A stretch of DNA of 64,000 nt, taken from contig LGYU01000023.1 in the NCBI GenBank assembly GCA_001302245.1, positions 24,234-88,233 on the forward strand. Direction: 5' to 3'. Positions 21,104 to 30,204 of this stretch are shown here, one piece after another. How positions within the stretch are numbered: position 1 is the stretch's first letter; each line of letters begins with the position of its first letter. A model generated the notes under the pieces. It did not search any database. It was not told the origin of the DNA and saw only the letters and a program-made list of their open reading frames with translations. Position numbers and translations under genes: made by a program. The DNA comes from Chitinophagaceae bacterium PMP191F. Lineage in GTDB: Bacteria > Bacteroidota > Bacteroidia > Chitinophagales > Chitinophagaceae.

Positions 21104-21820
21104 ATGAAAATAGCCTTGATCGGTTACGGCAAAATGGGCATGGCCATTGAAAAAATAGCTATCGAACGCGGCCATGAAATAGTACTGAAAATATCTATCG
21201 ACAATATAGCAGACAATAGCATTGAAAATATACAAAAAGCTGATGTAGCAATTGAATTCACTGGCCCTGAAAGCGCTTTTGAAAACCTTAAACGTTGTAT
21301 AGATGCCGGTGTACCGGTAGTAAGCGGCTCTACAGGCTGGCTGGCTAAATATGAGGAAATCAAAAGCTATTGCCTGGCACATGATGGCGCACTGTTATAC
21401 GCCAGTAACTTCAGCATTGGCGTTAATATATTCTTTGCGCTCAATAAACGTCTTGCAGAACTGATGGCCCCGCACAGCAATTATAATGTGCACATGAAAG
21501 AGATCCATCATACACAGAAAAAGGACGCACCCAGTGGCACCGCCATCACACTGGCAGAACAGATACTGGCCTGCAGACCCCAGAAAGAAAAATGGGTCAA
21601 TGCCGCAACCACTACCCCTTCAGAACTGGCTATCATTAGTGAACGGATAGACCCCGCTCCCGGCACACACGTTATTACCTATACATCTGCCATTGATGAT
21701 ATAGAAATTATCCATACAGCCCACAATCGCCAGGGATTTGCTTCCGGAGCAGTACTGGCCGCCGAATTCCTGCACAACAAAAAGGGCGTATATTCCATGA
21801 GCGATGTGCTGGGAATCTGA
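21104..21820 (+). CDS. dapB: 4-hydroxy-tetrahydrodipicolinate reductase
   Basis: 238 residues; the lysine and diaminopimelate pathway enzyme that reduces the DapA product with NAD(P)H. The nucleotide-binding start is MKIALIGYGKMGMAIEKIA. The substrate loop is IHHTQKKDAPSGTA, with catalytic His and Lys. ASNFSIGVNIF matches the conserved segment between the domains. It closes the parA-parB-DUF5683-dapB group. In many relatives lepB follows; here an Rrf2 regulator follows instead. Confidence 0.95.
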   Translation: MKIALIGYGKMGMAIEKIAIERGHEIVLKISIDNIADNSIENIQKADVAIEFTGPESAFENLKRCIDAGVPVVSGSTGWLAKYEEIKSYCLAHDGALLYASNFSIGVNIFFALNKRLAELMAPHSNYNVHMKEIHHTQKKDAPSGTAITLAEQILACRPQKEKWVNAATTTPSELAIISERIDPAPGTHVITYTSAIDDIEIIHTAHNRQGFASGAVLAAEFLHNKKGVYSMSDVLGI

Positions 21821-21856
21821 TAAAAACATTAACTTATCCCCGCGAAACTGATAACA

Positions 21857-22267
21857 ATGCTATCTAAAAAAGCTCAATATGCCTTCAAGGCACTGATGTA
21901 CATGGCAGAAAAGAAGGATAATCAGCCGGTATTGATCGCTGAGATATCCAAAAAGAAAAAGATCCCGTTGAAATTCCTGGAAAATATACTGCTGGAACTG
22001 AAAAAGGCCGGCGTATTGGATAGTAAAAAAGGAAAAGGAGGTGGTTACTTTTTTAAAGTATCACCAAAAGAGATTTCCATGGCCAAAATCATGCGCCTGA
22101 TAGATGGTCCTATTGCCATGCTGCCCTGCGTAAGCCTTTATTTTTATGAACGATGTAAAAACTGCGATGAAAAACAATGTGGCCTGCACGATATGATGAT
22201 CAACGTGCGTGATGCCACCCTGAAAATACTGGAGAAGAAAACAGTGGCAGATATCTCCAAACATTAA
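21857..22267 (+). CDS. Rrf2-family transcriptional regulator
   Basis: 136 residues. The winged-helix N-terminus is SKKAQYAFKALMYMAEK, with the recognition helix region KKKIPLKFLENILLELKKAG and the wing DSKKGKGGGYFF. The C-terminal part has three or four cysteines in CVSLYFYERCKNCDEKQCGLHD, the position where Rrf2 members (IscR, NsrR, CymR) bind an FeS cluster or sense thiol state. The target genes are unknown. Sulfur or cysteine control is possible, and a palindromic operator at 40787 is one candidate site in this window. The gene starts 36 bases after dapB. Confidence 0.88.
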   Translation: MLSKKAQYAFKALMYMAEKKDNQPVLIAEISKKKKIPLKFLENILLELKKAGVLDSKKGKGGGYFFKVSPKEISMAKIMRLIDGPIAMLPCVSLYFYERCKNCDEKQCGLHDMMINVRDATLKILEKKTVADISKH

Positions 22268-22287
22268 CCCCCTTCTGCCCGGCTCTT

Positions 22288-22590
22288 TTACTGGTGGATC
22301 TGCAGTTTCCTCACCATATCACTACTGAGGGTATCGGCACTGGCACCAAACCCGTTGACCAATACCCCTTTTTCACCATTTTTTGATTCGATGGCATACA
22401 CCACCGCCTCATCTGCCGGGTCCGTATTGCCTTCAAAACGATATACCTCCGTTATCTCAAACTCCACAGGGGCCAGGGTCAGCACCGGGTTATTACAGGC
22501 CACACAATCGGTCTGCAGGTTAAAATCAACAGTATAACCCCGTTTCTTTAACCCGTTAACAGCTTCCGATACAGTATCATACGTGTACAT
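22288..22590 (-). CDS. Small conserved protein of unknown function
   Basis: About 100 residues, opening MYTYDTVSEAVNGLKKRGYT. A CVAC pair lies in the middle (TDCVACNNPVL), followed by FEITEVYRFEGNTDPADEAV. Similar short Bacteroidota proteins are often labelled phosphoribosylpyrophosphate synthetase, but at this length the label cannot describe a real PRPP synthetase. I read it as a small conserved cytoplasmic protein without a known job. It is convergent with the Rrf2 gene. Confidence 0.6.
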   Translation of the reverse strand: MYTYDTVSEAVNGLKKRGYTVDFNLQTDCVACNNPVLTLAPVEFEITEVYRFEGNTDPADEAVVYAIESKNGEKGVLVNGFGASADTLSSDMVRKLQIHQ

Positions 22591-22666
22591 GAGCAATGAT
22601 TTTACTATAAATATACTATAGCCTGTAATAAATTCCTCCGTTGCAGCCTTATCTGTTCAATAACAA

Positions 22667-22698
22667 TTGGGCCGGTAAGCGTCTAAATCGTAGCTTTG
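22667..22698 (+). promoter_or_regulatory. Promoter of ahcY
   Basis: TTG at 22667-22669 and TAGCTTTG (TAnnTTTG) at 22691-22698, 21-base spacer. The start codon is 67 bases downstream. No riboswitch-like fold is evident in the leader. Confidence 0.6.
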
Positions 22699-22764
22699 CG
22701 CCCGTACAGGAAAAACTGTGCGTTAAATACAATATCACATACATTGTACATTAAACAGTAAAAC

Positions 22765-24093
22765 ATGTCAGTAACTACAAAATCAAACATTGATTTTTCC
22801 TTGCCCTATAAGGTGAAAGATATCAGCCTGGCTGAGTGGGGACGTAAAGAGATCCGTCTTGCGGAAGCAGAAATGCCAGGTTTAATGGCATTACGTACTG
22901 AATACGGCCCTTCACAGCCTTTAAAAGGTGCACGTGTAGCCGGTTGTCTGCACATGACCATTCAGACTGCTGTGTTGATTGAAACACTGGTAGCCCTGGG
23001 TGCAGAAGTAAAATGGAGCTCCTGCAATATCTTCTCTACACAGGATCATGCTGCTGCTGCTATCGCTGCTGCAGGTATCGGTGTATTTGCCTGGAAAGGA
23101 CAAACACTGGAAGAAGCTGACTGGTGTATTGAACAAACGCTGTTCTTTGGTGGTGTTGACCGCCCCCTGAACATGATCCTGGATGATGGTGGTGACCTGA
23201 CCAATATCGTATTCGATAAATACCCTGAACTGATACAGAACATCAGAGGTCTGAGTGAAGAAACCACTACAGGTGTACACCGTTTGTACGAGCGTATGGC
23301 GAAAGGCACACTACCCATCCCTGCTATCAACGTAAATGACTCTGTTACCAAATCAAAATTCGATAACAAATACGGTTGTAAAGAATCACTGGTAGATGCT
23401 ATCCGTCGTGCTACAGACGTAATGCTGGCTGGTAAAGTAGCAGTAGTAGCTGGTTACGGTGACGTAGGTAAAGGTTCTGCTGCATCTCTGGCTGGTGCCG
23501 GTTGCCGCGTAATCGTTACAGAAATTGACCCTATCTGTGCTTTACAGGCTGCAATGGATGGATTTGCTGTAAAGAAAATGGTAAACGCCGTTAAAGAAGC
23601 TGATATCGTTGTAACCACTACCGGTTGCCGCGACATCATTACCGGCGAACACTTCAAACTGATGAAAGATAAAACCATCGTTTGTAACATTGGTCACTTC
23701 GATATCGAGATCGATATTGCATGGATCAATACCAATTATGGTCATACAAAAGATACTATCAAGCCACAGGTTGATATCTACAATGTTGACGGAAAAGATA
23801 TCATCATCCTGGCTGAAGGCCGCCTGGTAAACCTTGGCTGCGCTACAGGACACCCCAGCTTTGTAATGAGTAATTCATTTACCAACCAAACGCTGGCACA
23901 GATTGAACTGTGGGCCAATGCCAAGAACTACGAAAACAAAGTATATGTACTGCCCAAACATCTTGATGAAAAAGTAGCCCGTTTGCACCTGCCAAAAATT
24001 GGTGTGGAACTGGACGAACTTACAACTCCGCAATCAGAATACCTGGGTATTGCTAAAAACGGTCCGTTCAAACCAGAACACTACCGTTATTAA
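22765..24093 (+). CDS. ahcY: Adenosylhomocysteinase
   Basis: 442 residues; hydrolyses S-adenosylhomocysteine to adenosine and homocysteine, relieving product inhibition of methyltransferases. The NAD-binding motif [19 protein letters not shown] is at about residues 225-243. Other family blocks are [42 protein letters not shown] and the C-terminal KPEHYRY. Full length. It has its own promoter and a strong terminator, so it is probably monocistronic. The codon use is noticeably more regular (GGT, GTA, CTG rich) than in the neighbours, as expected for a highly expressed gene. Confidence 0.97.
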   Translation: MSVTTKSNIDFSLPYKVKDISLAEWGRKEIRLAEAEMPGLMALRTEYGPSQPLKGARVAGCLHMTIQTAVLIETLVALGAEVKWSSCNIFSTQDHAAAAIAAAGIGVFAWKGQTLEEADWCIEQTLFFGGVDRPLNMILDDGGDLTNIVFDKYPELIQNIRGLSEETTTGVHRLYERMAKGTLPIPAINVNDSVTKSKFDNKYGCKESLVDAIRRATDVMLAGKVAVVAGYGDVGKGSAASLAGAGCRVIVTEIDPICALQAAMDGFAVKKMVNAVKEADIVVTTTGCRDIITGEHFKLMKDKTIVCNIGHFDIEIDIAWINTNYGHTKDTIKPQVDIYNVDGKDIIILAEGRLVNLGCATGHPSFVMSNSFTNQTLAQIELWANAKNYENKVYVLPKHLDEKVARLHLPKIGVELDELTTPQSEYLGIAKNGPFKPEHYRY

Positions 24094-24119
24094 TTGAAAC
24101 TAAGTCACATTCAATATCA

Positions 24120-24149
24120 ATCCCCGTTCAGCCGAACGGGGATTTTTTT
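24120..24149 (+). terminator. Terminator after ahcY
   Basis: Stem TCCCCGTTC / GAACGGGGA with a 4-base loop AGCC (24121-24142), followed by seven T residues. Confidence 0.92.
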
Positions 24150-24197
24150 ATTTGCTCCTGTTGCATCCTTTCAATTTTTAAAATATAGTTCTGTAAT

Positions 24198-24265
24198 ACT
24201 ATAATCAGTAATTATAGTCCTATAGTACTATAATTATAAAATATAGGTTTAAAAGACTATATTTG
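24198..24265 (+). promoter_or_regulatory. Palindrome-rich promoter/operator of the satD operon
   Basis: Three overlapping symmetric elements: ACTATAAT-N5-ATTATAGT (24198-24218), TATAGTACTATA (24221-24232) and TATAATTATA (about 24229-24238). They precede the -7 element TATATTTG at 24258-24265. No TTG is seen at the -33 position, which the palindromes cover. The predicted transcript has a leader of fewer than ten bases. This arrangement suits repression by a dimeric regulator. Confidence 0.55.
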
Positions 24266-24279
24266 TGGAAAGCAGCAAT

Positions 24280-24912
24280 ATGCCATCCAGCAAAAAAGCA
24301 GCAGTGATCAGCGCCGATATCATTGGCTCTACAGCATTAAGGCCCGCAGCACGCAAGCGTTTGCAACAAGCATTGAATACGTTCAGCCGCCAGGTTACCG
24401 GCCAATGGAAAAGTCTGCGGCTGGAGCAATACCGTGGAGATAGCCTTCAGGCAACCATTACTACCGGAACTACCGATGTGCTTACCATAACATTATTACT
24501 GCAAAGCTACCTGGTAAAAGAAAAATTCCATATCCGTACTGCTGTTGGCATAGGCAATATCAGTTTCAGCAGCAAAAACGTAATTACTTCAGACGGTACG
24601 GCATTCCGTGCTTCAGGTCCCTACCTTGATGAACTAAAAAAGAACGGCAATATGATCAGCATTGCCAGTGAACATGCCACATTTACCGAAGAATGGCAAA
24701 CACACAGTGCTTCCCTCAACTACATCATACAGCGTTGGACACCTCAACAGGCCGAAGCTATCTGGCTACACCTGCAGCATTATACCCAACAGGCAATAGC
24801 ACGTAAACTCAAAATCAAACAGCCCTCTGTTCATCAACGCTTACAAGCCGGCGGCTGGCCCGTTATACAAAAAATTTTGGCTCGTTTTGAATCGGTTGTA
24901 TCCGCGCTTTAG
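24280..24912 (+). CDS. SatD family protein
   Basis: About 210 residues, opening KKAAVISADIIGSTAL, the SatD family start. The N-terminal 140 residues resemble a nucleotide-cyclase-like or ferredoxin-like fold. The C-terminal part has a helix-turn-helix segment, QQAIARKLKIKQPSVHQRLQ, at about residues 175-195. SatD was named from an acid-tolerance operon of Streptococcus; its biochemistry is unknown. The ATG at 24280 is preferred, since a GTG at 24265 would overlap the -7 element. The DUF3307 gene follows 14 bases later. The HTH and the palindromes upstream suggest autoregulation, which is an inference. Confidence 0.8.
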   Translation: MPSSKKAAVISADIIGSTALRPAARKRLQQALNTFSRQVTGQWKSLRLEQYRGDSLQATITTGTTDVLTITLLLQSYLVKEKFHIRTAVGIGNISFSSKNVITSDGTAFRASGPYLDELKKNGNMISIASEHATFTEEWQTHSASLNYIIQRWTPQQAEAIWLHLQHYTQQAIARKLKIKQPSVHQRLQAGGWPVIQKILARFESVVSAL

Positions 24913-24926
24913 TTTATTTTTAATAC

Positions 24927-25658
24927 ATGCTTATCCTCTTTCAATGGATTTTCGCCCATCTGCTGGGAGACTTTGTGCTGCAAACACGCAATATGGTAAG
25001 GCACAAAAAACGATTCAAGGCCACTTCCTGGCATTTATGGGCACATTGTCTGCTGCATGGAATATTGGTCTATATAATTACACAACAATGGCAATTGTGG
25101 CAGGTGCCGGTTATTGTGATCATCAGTCACTTCATAATCGATGTATGGAAGCTAAACAGAAAAGACAACGGCCTGTATTTTTTTCTTGATCAGACATTAC
25201 ATTTGCTGGTATTGCTGTTGTGCTGGCTCATCTTTATACAACCGGCCGGGAAACCACTTACCTATCTGCAACAATGGCTACATTATACACCCTTCTGGAT
25301 AATAGGCACCGGGTATCTTATCATTAGTTTACCAATGTCTTACTTTCTGGGATATGCTACCCAGCGCTGGCGTAAGGAAGCTGAAGAACTGGCTATCCGC
25401 TCTTCGGTAAGTTTAAGTGAGGCAGGCAAATGGATCGGCATATTTGAACGGATACTGGTATACACATTTGTGATTACCAACCATTTTGAAGGCATAGGTT
25501 TTCTGATTGCAGCCAAATCTATTCTGCGCTTCAATGATATCAAAGGCAGCGAAGCACGCAAAGAAGCTGAATATGTACTGATAGGCACCTTAATGAGCTT
25601 TTCAGCCTCTATACTAGTGGCACTTGCCATCAGGCAGTTTTTGCCACATACCGCATAA
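24927..25658 (+). CDS. DUF3307 membrane protein
   Basis: 243 residues, mostly hydrophobic. The family signature lies at the start: LLGDFVLQTRNMVRHKKRFKA with HLWAHCLLHGILVYI and ISHFIIDVWKLNRKD. His and Asp residues are concentrated in these membrane segments. Later helices include FWIIGTGYLIISLPMSYFLG and the C-terminal YVLIGTLMSFSASILVALAI. The function is unknown. It is paired with satD in one transcription unit, as in other Bacteroidota, and closed by the hairpin at 25660. Confidence 0.8.
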   Translation: MLILFQWIFAHLLGDFVLQTRNMVRHKKRFKATSWHLWAHCLLHGILVYIITQQWQLWQVPVIVIISHFIIDVWKLNRKDNGLYFFLDQTLHLLVLLLCWLIFIQPAGKPLTYLQQWLHYTPFWIIGTGYLIISLPMSYFLGYATQRWRKEAEELAIRSSVSLSEAGKWIGIFERILVYTFVITNHFEGIGFLIAAKSILRFNDIKGSEARKEAEYVLIGTLMSFSASILVALAIRQFLPHTA

Positions 25659-25659
25659 A

Positions 25660-25692
25660 AAAGCGGGTTCCTTTAACCAGGGAACCCGCTGT
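25660..25692. terminator. Bidirectional terminator
   Basis: Stem AGCGGGTTCC / GGAACCCGCT (25662-25690) around a 9-base loop, between the convergent DUF3307 gene and the exported protein at 25715. It is preceded by an A-run on the plus strand, which gives a T-run on the minus strand. Confidence 0.8.
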
Positions 25693-25714
25693 AAATAACA
25701 GTAACATGTTATTA

Positions 25715-26221
25715 TTAGAAAGTATAGCGTGCAGCTACACCACCAAAAGCTCGGAAGTTATAATACAGATCACCGATAAAGAAAGTAGGCATTACATCAG
25801 CACTTACAGCCAGAGGAATTTTGCTGAATTTATAATCAACGCCACCTACAGGATGCACACCAACACCGAAGTTGGAATATTTACTGCTTCCATAATAATA
25901 TTTCCAATTGCTGCTGTAAGAATACACCTGGCCTAAAACACCACCACCAACATACCATTTGAACCCTGGAATACTACCTATGGGAAAATGATGCTGATAC
26001 ATAGCGCCGAAGGTAAAATAGTTATAACCAAAAGATACACCTTCATGCCAGAAACCAGCATGTGCTTCAATAGCACCGGCAGAGGTAATAAAATGTTTCA
26101 AACTGGCTTCAACAGGAATACCCACTCTCAAACCTACGGCTGTTTTGTATTCACTCTGTGCATGGCTGTAATTAACCATTCCCAAAACTGCAACGAGGCA
26201 TACTAATGTTAGCTTTTTCAT
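25715..26221 (-). CDS. Exported protein, probable small outer-membrane barrel
   Basis: 168 residues with a signal peptide (MKKLTLVCLVAVLGMVNYSHAQ). The mature part begins SEYKTAVGLRVGIPVEASLKHF, is rich in Gly and Tyr, and ends FGGVAARYTF with a C-terminal aromatic residue. Length and pattern fit a small outer-membrane beta-barrel. No function can be assigned. It is transcribed alone, with the shared terminator at 25660-25692. Confidence 0.65.
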   Translation of the reverse strand: MKKLTLVCLVAVLGMVNYSHAQSEYKTAVGLRVGIPVEASLKHFITSAGAIEAHAGFWHEGVSFGYNYFTFGAMYQHHFPIGSIPGFKWYVGGGVLGQVYSYSSNWKYYYGSSKYSNFGVGVHPVGGVDYKFSKIPLAVSADVMPTFFIGDLYYNFRAFGGVAARYTF

Positions 26222-26374
26222 GAAGAATACATGTTTTATGGTTCAATGATAATTGGCACAAATATATAATATTCAATTGAATTTGTACAGGCATACCCAA
26301 TGCATACACTCAGAGTACCCACTCCCCCGGCCCGCGGCATACTTTTTTAAATAGTTACCAATAAAATAATTATC

Positions 26375-26683
26375 ATGTCAAATCAGCGTAAAAATAAAAA
26401 ACAGCCTGCTGCGCCATTAAAAAAAGAAGATATTCAGAAAAACCCGGATGAACACATTGACCAGGATTTTCCCGGCTTTCCACATCCCATTGCGCGGGAA
26501 GAGATTATCAAGCCGCATACTCCCAATGAAAAGGCTACTGCAGGTATAAAACAACCGCAGCAGCATCGGCATAAAACAGCAGAAGATACAGATGAATCAT
26601 CATCTGATGGTTCAGGAAATGCTTTTGAAAGGACTGAGCGTACCCAAAAGAACATGAAGGAAGATCACGATACGGCGTACTGA
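26375..26683 (+). CDS. Small hydrophilic, probably disordered protein
   Basis: 102 residues dominated by Lys, Glu, Gln, Pro, Asp and Ser, with no hydrophobic core and no cysteine. The start (MSNQRKNKKQPAAPLKKED) and the end (RTQKNMKEDHDTAY) are both highly charged. I do not recognise the family. It is convergent with the amine oxidase gene, 7 bases away. The ATG and the coding-like composition support it as a real small gene, with moderate certainty. Confidence 0.5.
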   Translation: MSNQRKNKKQPAAPLKKEDIQKNPDEHIDQDFPGFPHPIAREEIIKPHTPNEKATAGIKQPQQHRHKTAEDTDESSSDGSGNAFERTERTQKNMKEDHDTAY

Positions 26684-26690
26684 TATTGTT

Positions 26691-27962
26691 TTATGAATTG
26701 GTAATGGAAGCTGCTACTTGCTGCCCTGTTACCAGCGCAGCTTCTACTGTACCGGGATGTGCCCCCAGGTACATAGCTTCACCTGCAAAATAAACAGTGT
26801 GCTCAAGTGGTGTGGTAAGTTGCTGCACCGCTTTTTGCATATTCAAAGTGGCATAACTGTAAGCACCTCTTACAAATGGCTCATGACACCAGTTGAATAT
26901 ACGCGTCTGCAACAATGCCCCACGAACATCATCTACTGTCATATTAAAGATCCCTGCCAGTGAATGTACTGCATCATTCAATAATTGCGCTTCATCCTGT
27001 TGTGTATAATTGTTCACCACAGGACCACCCAGCCAACCCGTAAGTAAAGGATATTCATGATCAGCTTGTGTCCACCAGGTAGGAATGCTCTCATTACTCA
27101 GAAAAAAAACTGCATTATTAAACTTATGTAACCAGAATGCTTCCCGGAACAATAGCTGGAGTTTGATGACAGCGCCGAAGCCCAATTGCAGCATCGCCTG
27201 CAGGTACTGCGGAATAGCAGGGCTAAAATGAATATGCCCCAGCTCCTTCTCTTCTGTGTTCAATACACCCGGAGAAACAGTCAGTATCAGTTTATTTCCG
27301 CTAAAGCGGCTGCCATTGGCACAGGTTACATGCACGCTGTTATGCTTCCACTCAACATTTTTTACTACATGTGAAGTATAGATAGTACATCCCTGAGCAA
27401 TACATTGTTGTTCCAGGTAACGGATCAGTTGTCCGTACCCTCCGGGCAGATGATATTGTTCTTCTTCATCGTTCATCCATTCTTCACGCAATGCCAGTAC
27501 ACTGGCTTTATGAATATCAGCCAGGTCATATCCTTCAGCAAAACGTTTTACAGCTTTGCGTAATGCTGCATATTGTTCCTGTGAAAAGTATTGTTCAAGA
27601 AATGCAGCTACAGTAATATCCTGCTGCACAGATTGCAACCGCTGCATCAACTCGTCCCACCCTTCCATCAAAGCGTCCTGCTGATGCCACCGGCCATTGA
27701 CAATACTGACCATTTTGCGCACTACCGGCTCGTATTCAATACCAGCCTCTTCCAGTAATTGCAGTGTAACAGGCAGTTTACCATGCACAAATTCTGCCCC
27801 TGCTTCAAGCGGTTGTGAAAATGCCGGATCATACAGTGTGCAGATCCTTCCTCCAATAACAGTTGCAGCTTCCAGCACCACTACTGAAAAACCTTTTGAT
27901 GACAACATTTTTGCTGCCATTAAACCTGCTGCTCCTGCACCCGCTATTAAAACTGTTTTCAT
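26691..27962 (-). CDS. FAD-dependent amine oxidase-like protein
   Basis: About 423 residues of the flavin amine oxidase / protoporphyrinogen-oxidase-like superfamily. The dinucleotide motif is VLIAGAGAAGLMAAKML, followed by VVVLEAATVIGGRI (the GG doublet). C-terminal FAD contacts appear in VYFAGEAMYLGAHPGTVEAAL. Such enzymes oxidise amines or related substrates; the specificity is unknown. I use the ATG five codons into the ORF (27962, MKTVLIAGAG), which puts the nucleotide-binding motif at its usual distance from the start. It is a single gene with no clear partners. Confidence 0.85.
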   Translation of the reverse strand: MKTVLIAGAGAAGLMAAKMLSSKGFSVVVLEAATVIGGRICTLYDPAFSQPLEAGAEFVHGKLPVTLQLLEEAGIEYEPVVRKMVSIVNGRWHQQDALMEGWDELMQRLQSVQQDITVAAFLEQYFSQEQYAALRKAVKRFAEGYDLADIHKASVLALREEWMNDEEEQYHLPGGYGQLIRYLEQQCIAQGCTIYTSHVVKNVEWKHNSVHVTCANGSRFSGNKLILTVSPGVLNTEEKELGHIHFSPAIPQYLQAMLQLGFGAVIKLQLLFREAFWLHKFNNAVFFLSNESIPTWWTQADHEYPLLTGWLGGPVVNNYTQQDEAQLLNDAVHSLAGIFNMTVDDVRGALLQTRIFNWCHEPFVRGAYSYATLNMQKAVQQLTTPLEHTVYFAGEAMYLGAHPGTVEAALVTGQQVAASITNS

Positions 27963-28162
27963 TATACTTACTTGCACTTATACAATGTAAAATTACGGTT
28001 TCTCCCGCTCGTAATTTTACATAAAAACGAAGCAAATAACATTGGCTTTTCCACGGATTATCAACTTATTAAGCGCATTCATGAATTAATGCCAAATTAA
28101 TACCCACGCTCATTGCAGGAAGCAGGATTATATTGTACTTTCATTGCTGAAATTGTGCTCCT

Positions 28163-29470
28163 ATGAAACTCCAAACCCTTGAAACTGTAACCGGTATTTT
28201 TAAACACATAGGTAAGTCCTGTATACTTTCCCGTCAATGTGCCATCTTTACACTGGCCACCAGTTTCCTGATAGTTACTGATACAGCCGTTCATGCACAG
28301 TGTACACCACCTTCCATGTCATTCAAAAATCCAACACTGATCAGCGGCAGAGCCGGACGTGTAGGTGCTACTTATAAATTTGCCAATGTAGCGACCGGTA
28401 TAGACTGCCATATTCAGATACTTGCATTGGCTGGCGGAGCAGCGCTGGGAGAAATTGATAATACCACACAAGGCTACTTTGATGCCTGGCAACCTTATGT
28501 AACTGCAGGTGCCAACGCCACCTCCTATCTTGACTGGAAAATTTCATTTAAGAAAGCCAATACAACCACAGACACCATGTTACGCTGCCTGGCCATTACG
28601 GCAATTGATGTAGACGGTGATGGCAGTAAACTGCGTGAGTTCATTGTGGCATCTACTCCGGGTGCGTATGCGGTTGATCCCAATACATCACTCAGTGTTA
28701 CATTCGATGGAGTTAACTCAACTGCTATCGCAAGTTATGTAACAGTGCCCAGCATTGATACCAATGCACGTAAAGCCATGTTCCAGATGAATTTTACCAA
28801 CGTAAGCACTATTGTTTACAGAAATGGTTCTATTTCCAGCAAATCAACTACCGACGACAGACACACCTGTATTTATTTCAAATCGTTCTTCAACAACGGG
28901 CTCATTTTACTGCCTGTAAACCTACTGTCATTCAATGCACGCTCAATGCAGGATGGTATTCAATTGAACTGGAAGGTTACGCAGGAAGAAAACATGTTGC
29001 ACTATACTGTGCAGAGAAGTACTGATGGTATCAACTGGACCAATATTGGAAAAGTGAATGCAATGAATGTAAACAATGCTACACACACGTATGTATACCA
29101 CGATAAAAATGCCGGTACAGGAACATTACATTACCGCCTGCAGCAAACTGATACCCGTGAGCAGACTACCCTATCAACGGTGGTAAGTGTAAATAACAAC
29201 GGTGGTAAATTAGTTATCAATACACCCACCCTGATCAATGGCAAGTCCATTCCAATCCAGATACAAACAACAGCCAATGAAGAATACACTTTTTCATTAT
29301 ACACCATGCAAGGTCAACTGGTAAGCCGGCAACAGTATGCTGCACAAAACGGAACTGTGCAAACAACACAGTTTAACCTGTCTGGTAAGCCAACCACAGG
29401 TATTTACATGCTTATTGCACAAAACCGGCAAGGCAATATTGTGTACCGGAACAGCCTGTTACTGCAATAA
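28163..29470 (+). CDS. Exported protein with T9SS type A sorting domain
   Basis: 435 residues. A long N-terminal export region ends VTDTAVHAQ (about residue 45), unusually far from the start. A beta-rich middle region follows, then a fibronectin-type or CUB-like linker (LNWKVTQEENMLHYTVQRS). The C-terminal 80 residues are a type A sorting domain: NEEYTFSLYTMQGQLVSRQQ ... TTGIYMLIAQNRQG. The domain directs export through the type IX system, of which PorQ (6032) is a part. The function of the passenger is unknown. An alternative start closer to the signal peptide cannot be excluded. Confidence 0.75.
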   Translation: MKLQTLETVTGIFKHIGKSCILSRQCAIFTLATSFLIVTDTAVHAQCTPPSMSFKNPTLISGRAGRVGATYKFANVATGIDCHIQILALAGGAALGEIDNTTQGYFDAWQPYVTAGANATSYLDWKISFKKANTTTDTMLRCLAITAIDVDGDGSKLREFIVASTPGAYAVDPNTSLSVTFDGVNSTAIASYVTVPSIDTNARKAMFQMNFTNVSTIVYRNGSISSKSTTDDRHTCIYFKSFFNNGLILLPVNLLSFNARSMQDGIQLNWKVTQEENMLHYTVQRSTDGINWTNIGKVNAMNVNNATHTYVYHDKNAGTGTLHYRLQQTDTREQTTLSTVVSVNNNGGKLVINTPTLINGKSIPIQIQTTANEEYTFSLYTMQGQLVSRQQYAAQNGTVQTTQFNLSGKPTTGIYMLIAQNRQGNIVYRNSLLLQ

Positions 29471-29491
29471 TCAACTTATCTCTGTTCAATA

Positions 29492-29527
29492 AAAAAAGCT
29501 CCGGAAATATCACCGGAGCTTTTTTTT
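29492..29527 (+). terminator. Terminator after T9SS cargo gene
   Basis: Stem AGCTCCGG / CCGGAGCT (29498-29520), preceded by seven A and followed by nine T residues. Its symmetry allows use in both directions. Confidence 0.9.
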
Positions 29528-29713
29528 ATTCATTTTTTCAGTGCATTATCGTAATTTTGCGCAACAGCCCCGTTTTTATTATCCCTTCTCCGATCCAACT
29601 AACGTACTGAGATTTATTGCACTATGTGCAAAACTTTTTATGGATATTAAGAAAACATTATAAAATTTTTGCATTAGAATTGCTTTGTTGTAGTCATTTA
29701 ATTTTTGTGTGTT

Positions 29714-29977
29714 ATGCAGATACAATTCAATAAAAATATCCAGTTTACCCGGCTGGTTCGTGCTGATGGCAGATTAAGAGAGTTCAATTTCAGAAAACTG
29801 GGAGGCATTAATGAGGGGATCTTTACGGTGGATGTAAGTGATGATCGCGGAAACCGTATTATGTTCAGAATGCAAAAAGATAATGATACCTGGAAAATAA
29901 TACCACAACCTTTGCCCGGGTGGGTAGTAGAGCAGGAAGGCCGGTTTCATGAGTTGATCGAAGAAGAACTGCCTTAG
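29714..29977 (+). CDS. Small hypothetical protein
   Basis: 87 residues (MQIQFNKNIQFTRLVRADGR). It has the pattern of a small beta-rich domain: REFNFRKLGGINEGIFTVDV, then RIMFRMQKDNDTWKI, and an acidic C-terminus. It has no signal peptide and no cysteine. Proteins like this are common in Bacteroidota, but I cannot name the family. I prefer the ATG at 29714 to an alternative start three codons upstream. It is monocistronic between two intergenic gaps. Confidence 0.55.
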   Translation: MQIQFNKNIQFTRLVRADGRLREFNFRKLGGINEGIFTVDVSDDRGNRIMFRMQKDNDTWKIIPQPLPGWVVEQEGRFHELIEEELP

Positions 29978-30204
29978 CAGGCAACTGCGGACTACAGCAA
30001 ACGTAACTTTACATCAATTGTTATAGTACCGTACCACTTGTGTTATCACCCTATACAGCAGTTTTTCCATTATTCTTACAACAATGAATGTGCAAAAGCG
30101 TGGGCTTTTGCAGATAGCTATATTTTGCGTTCTATCAAATTACTACCGGTAAACAATCTCCGACGGGAAAAAGTTGTTTACCGGCTTTTTATTGCGTGCT
30201 TTCC

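Noticed and set aside
22597..22764. SAH or SAM riboswitch ahead of ahcY
   Set aside because: No conserved riboswitch core was recognised in the 67-base leader after the promoter.
24887..25189. 100-codon ORF overlapping the SatD and DUF3307 genes
   Set aside because: It lies in another frame of two well-supported genes and shows no family pattern.
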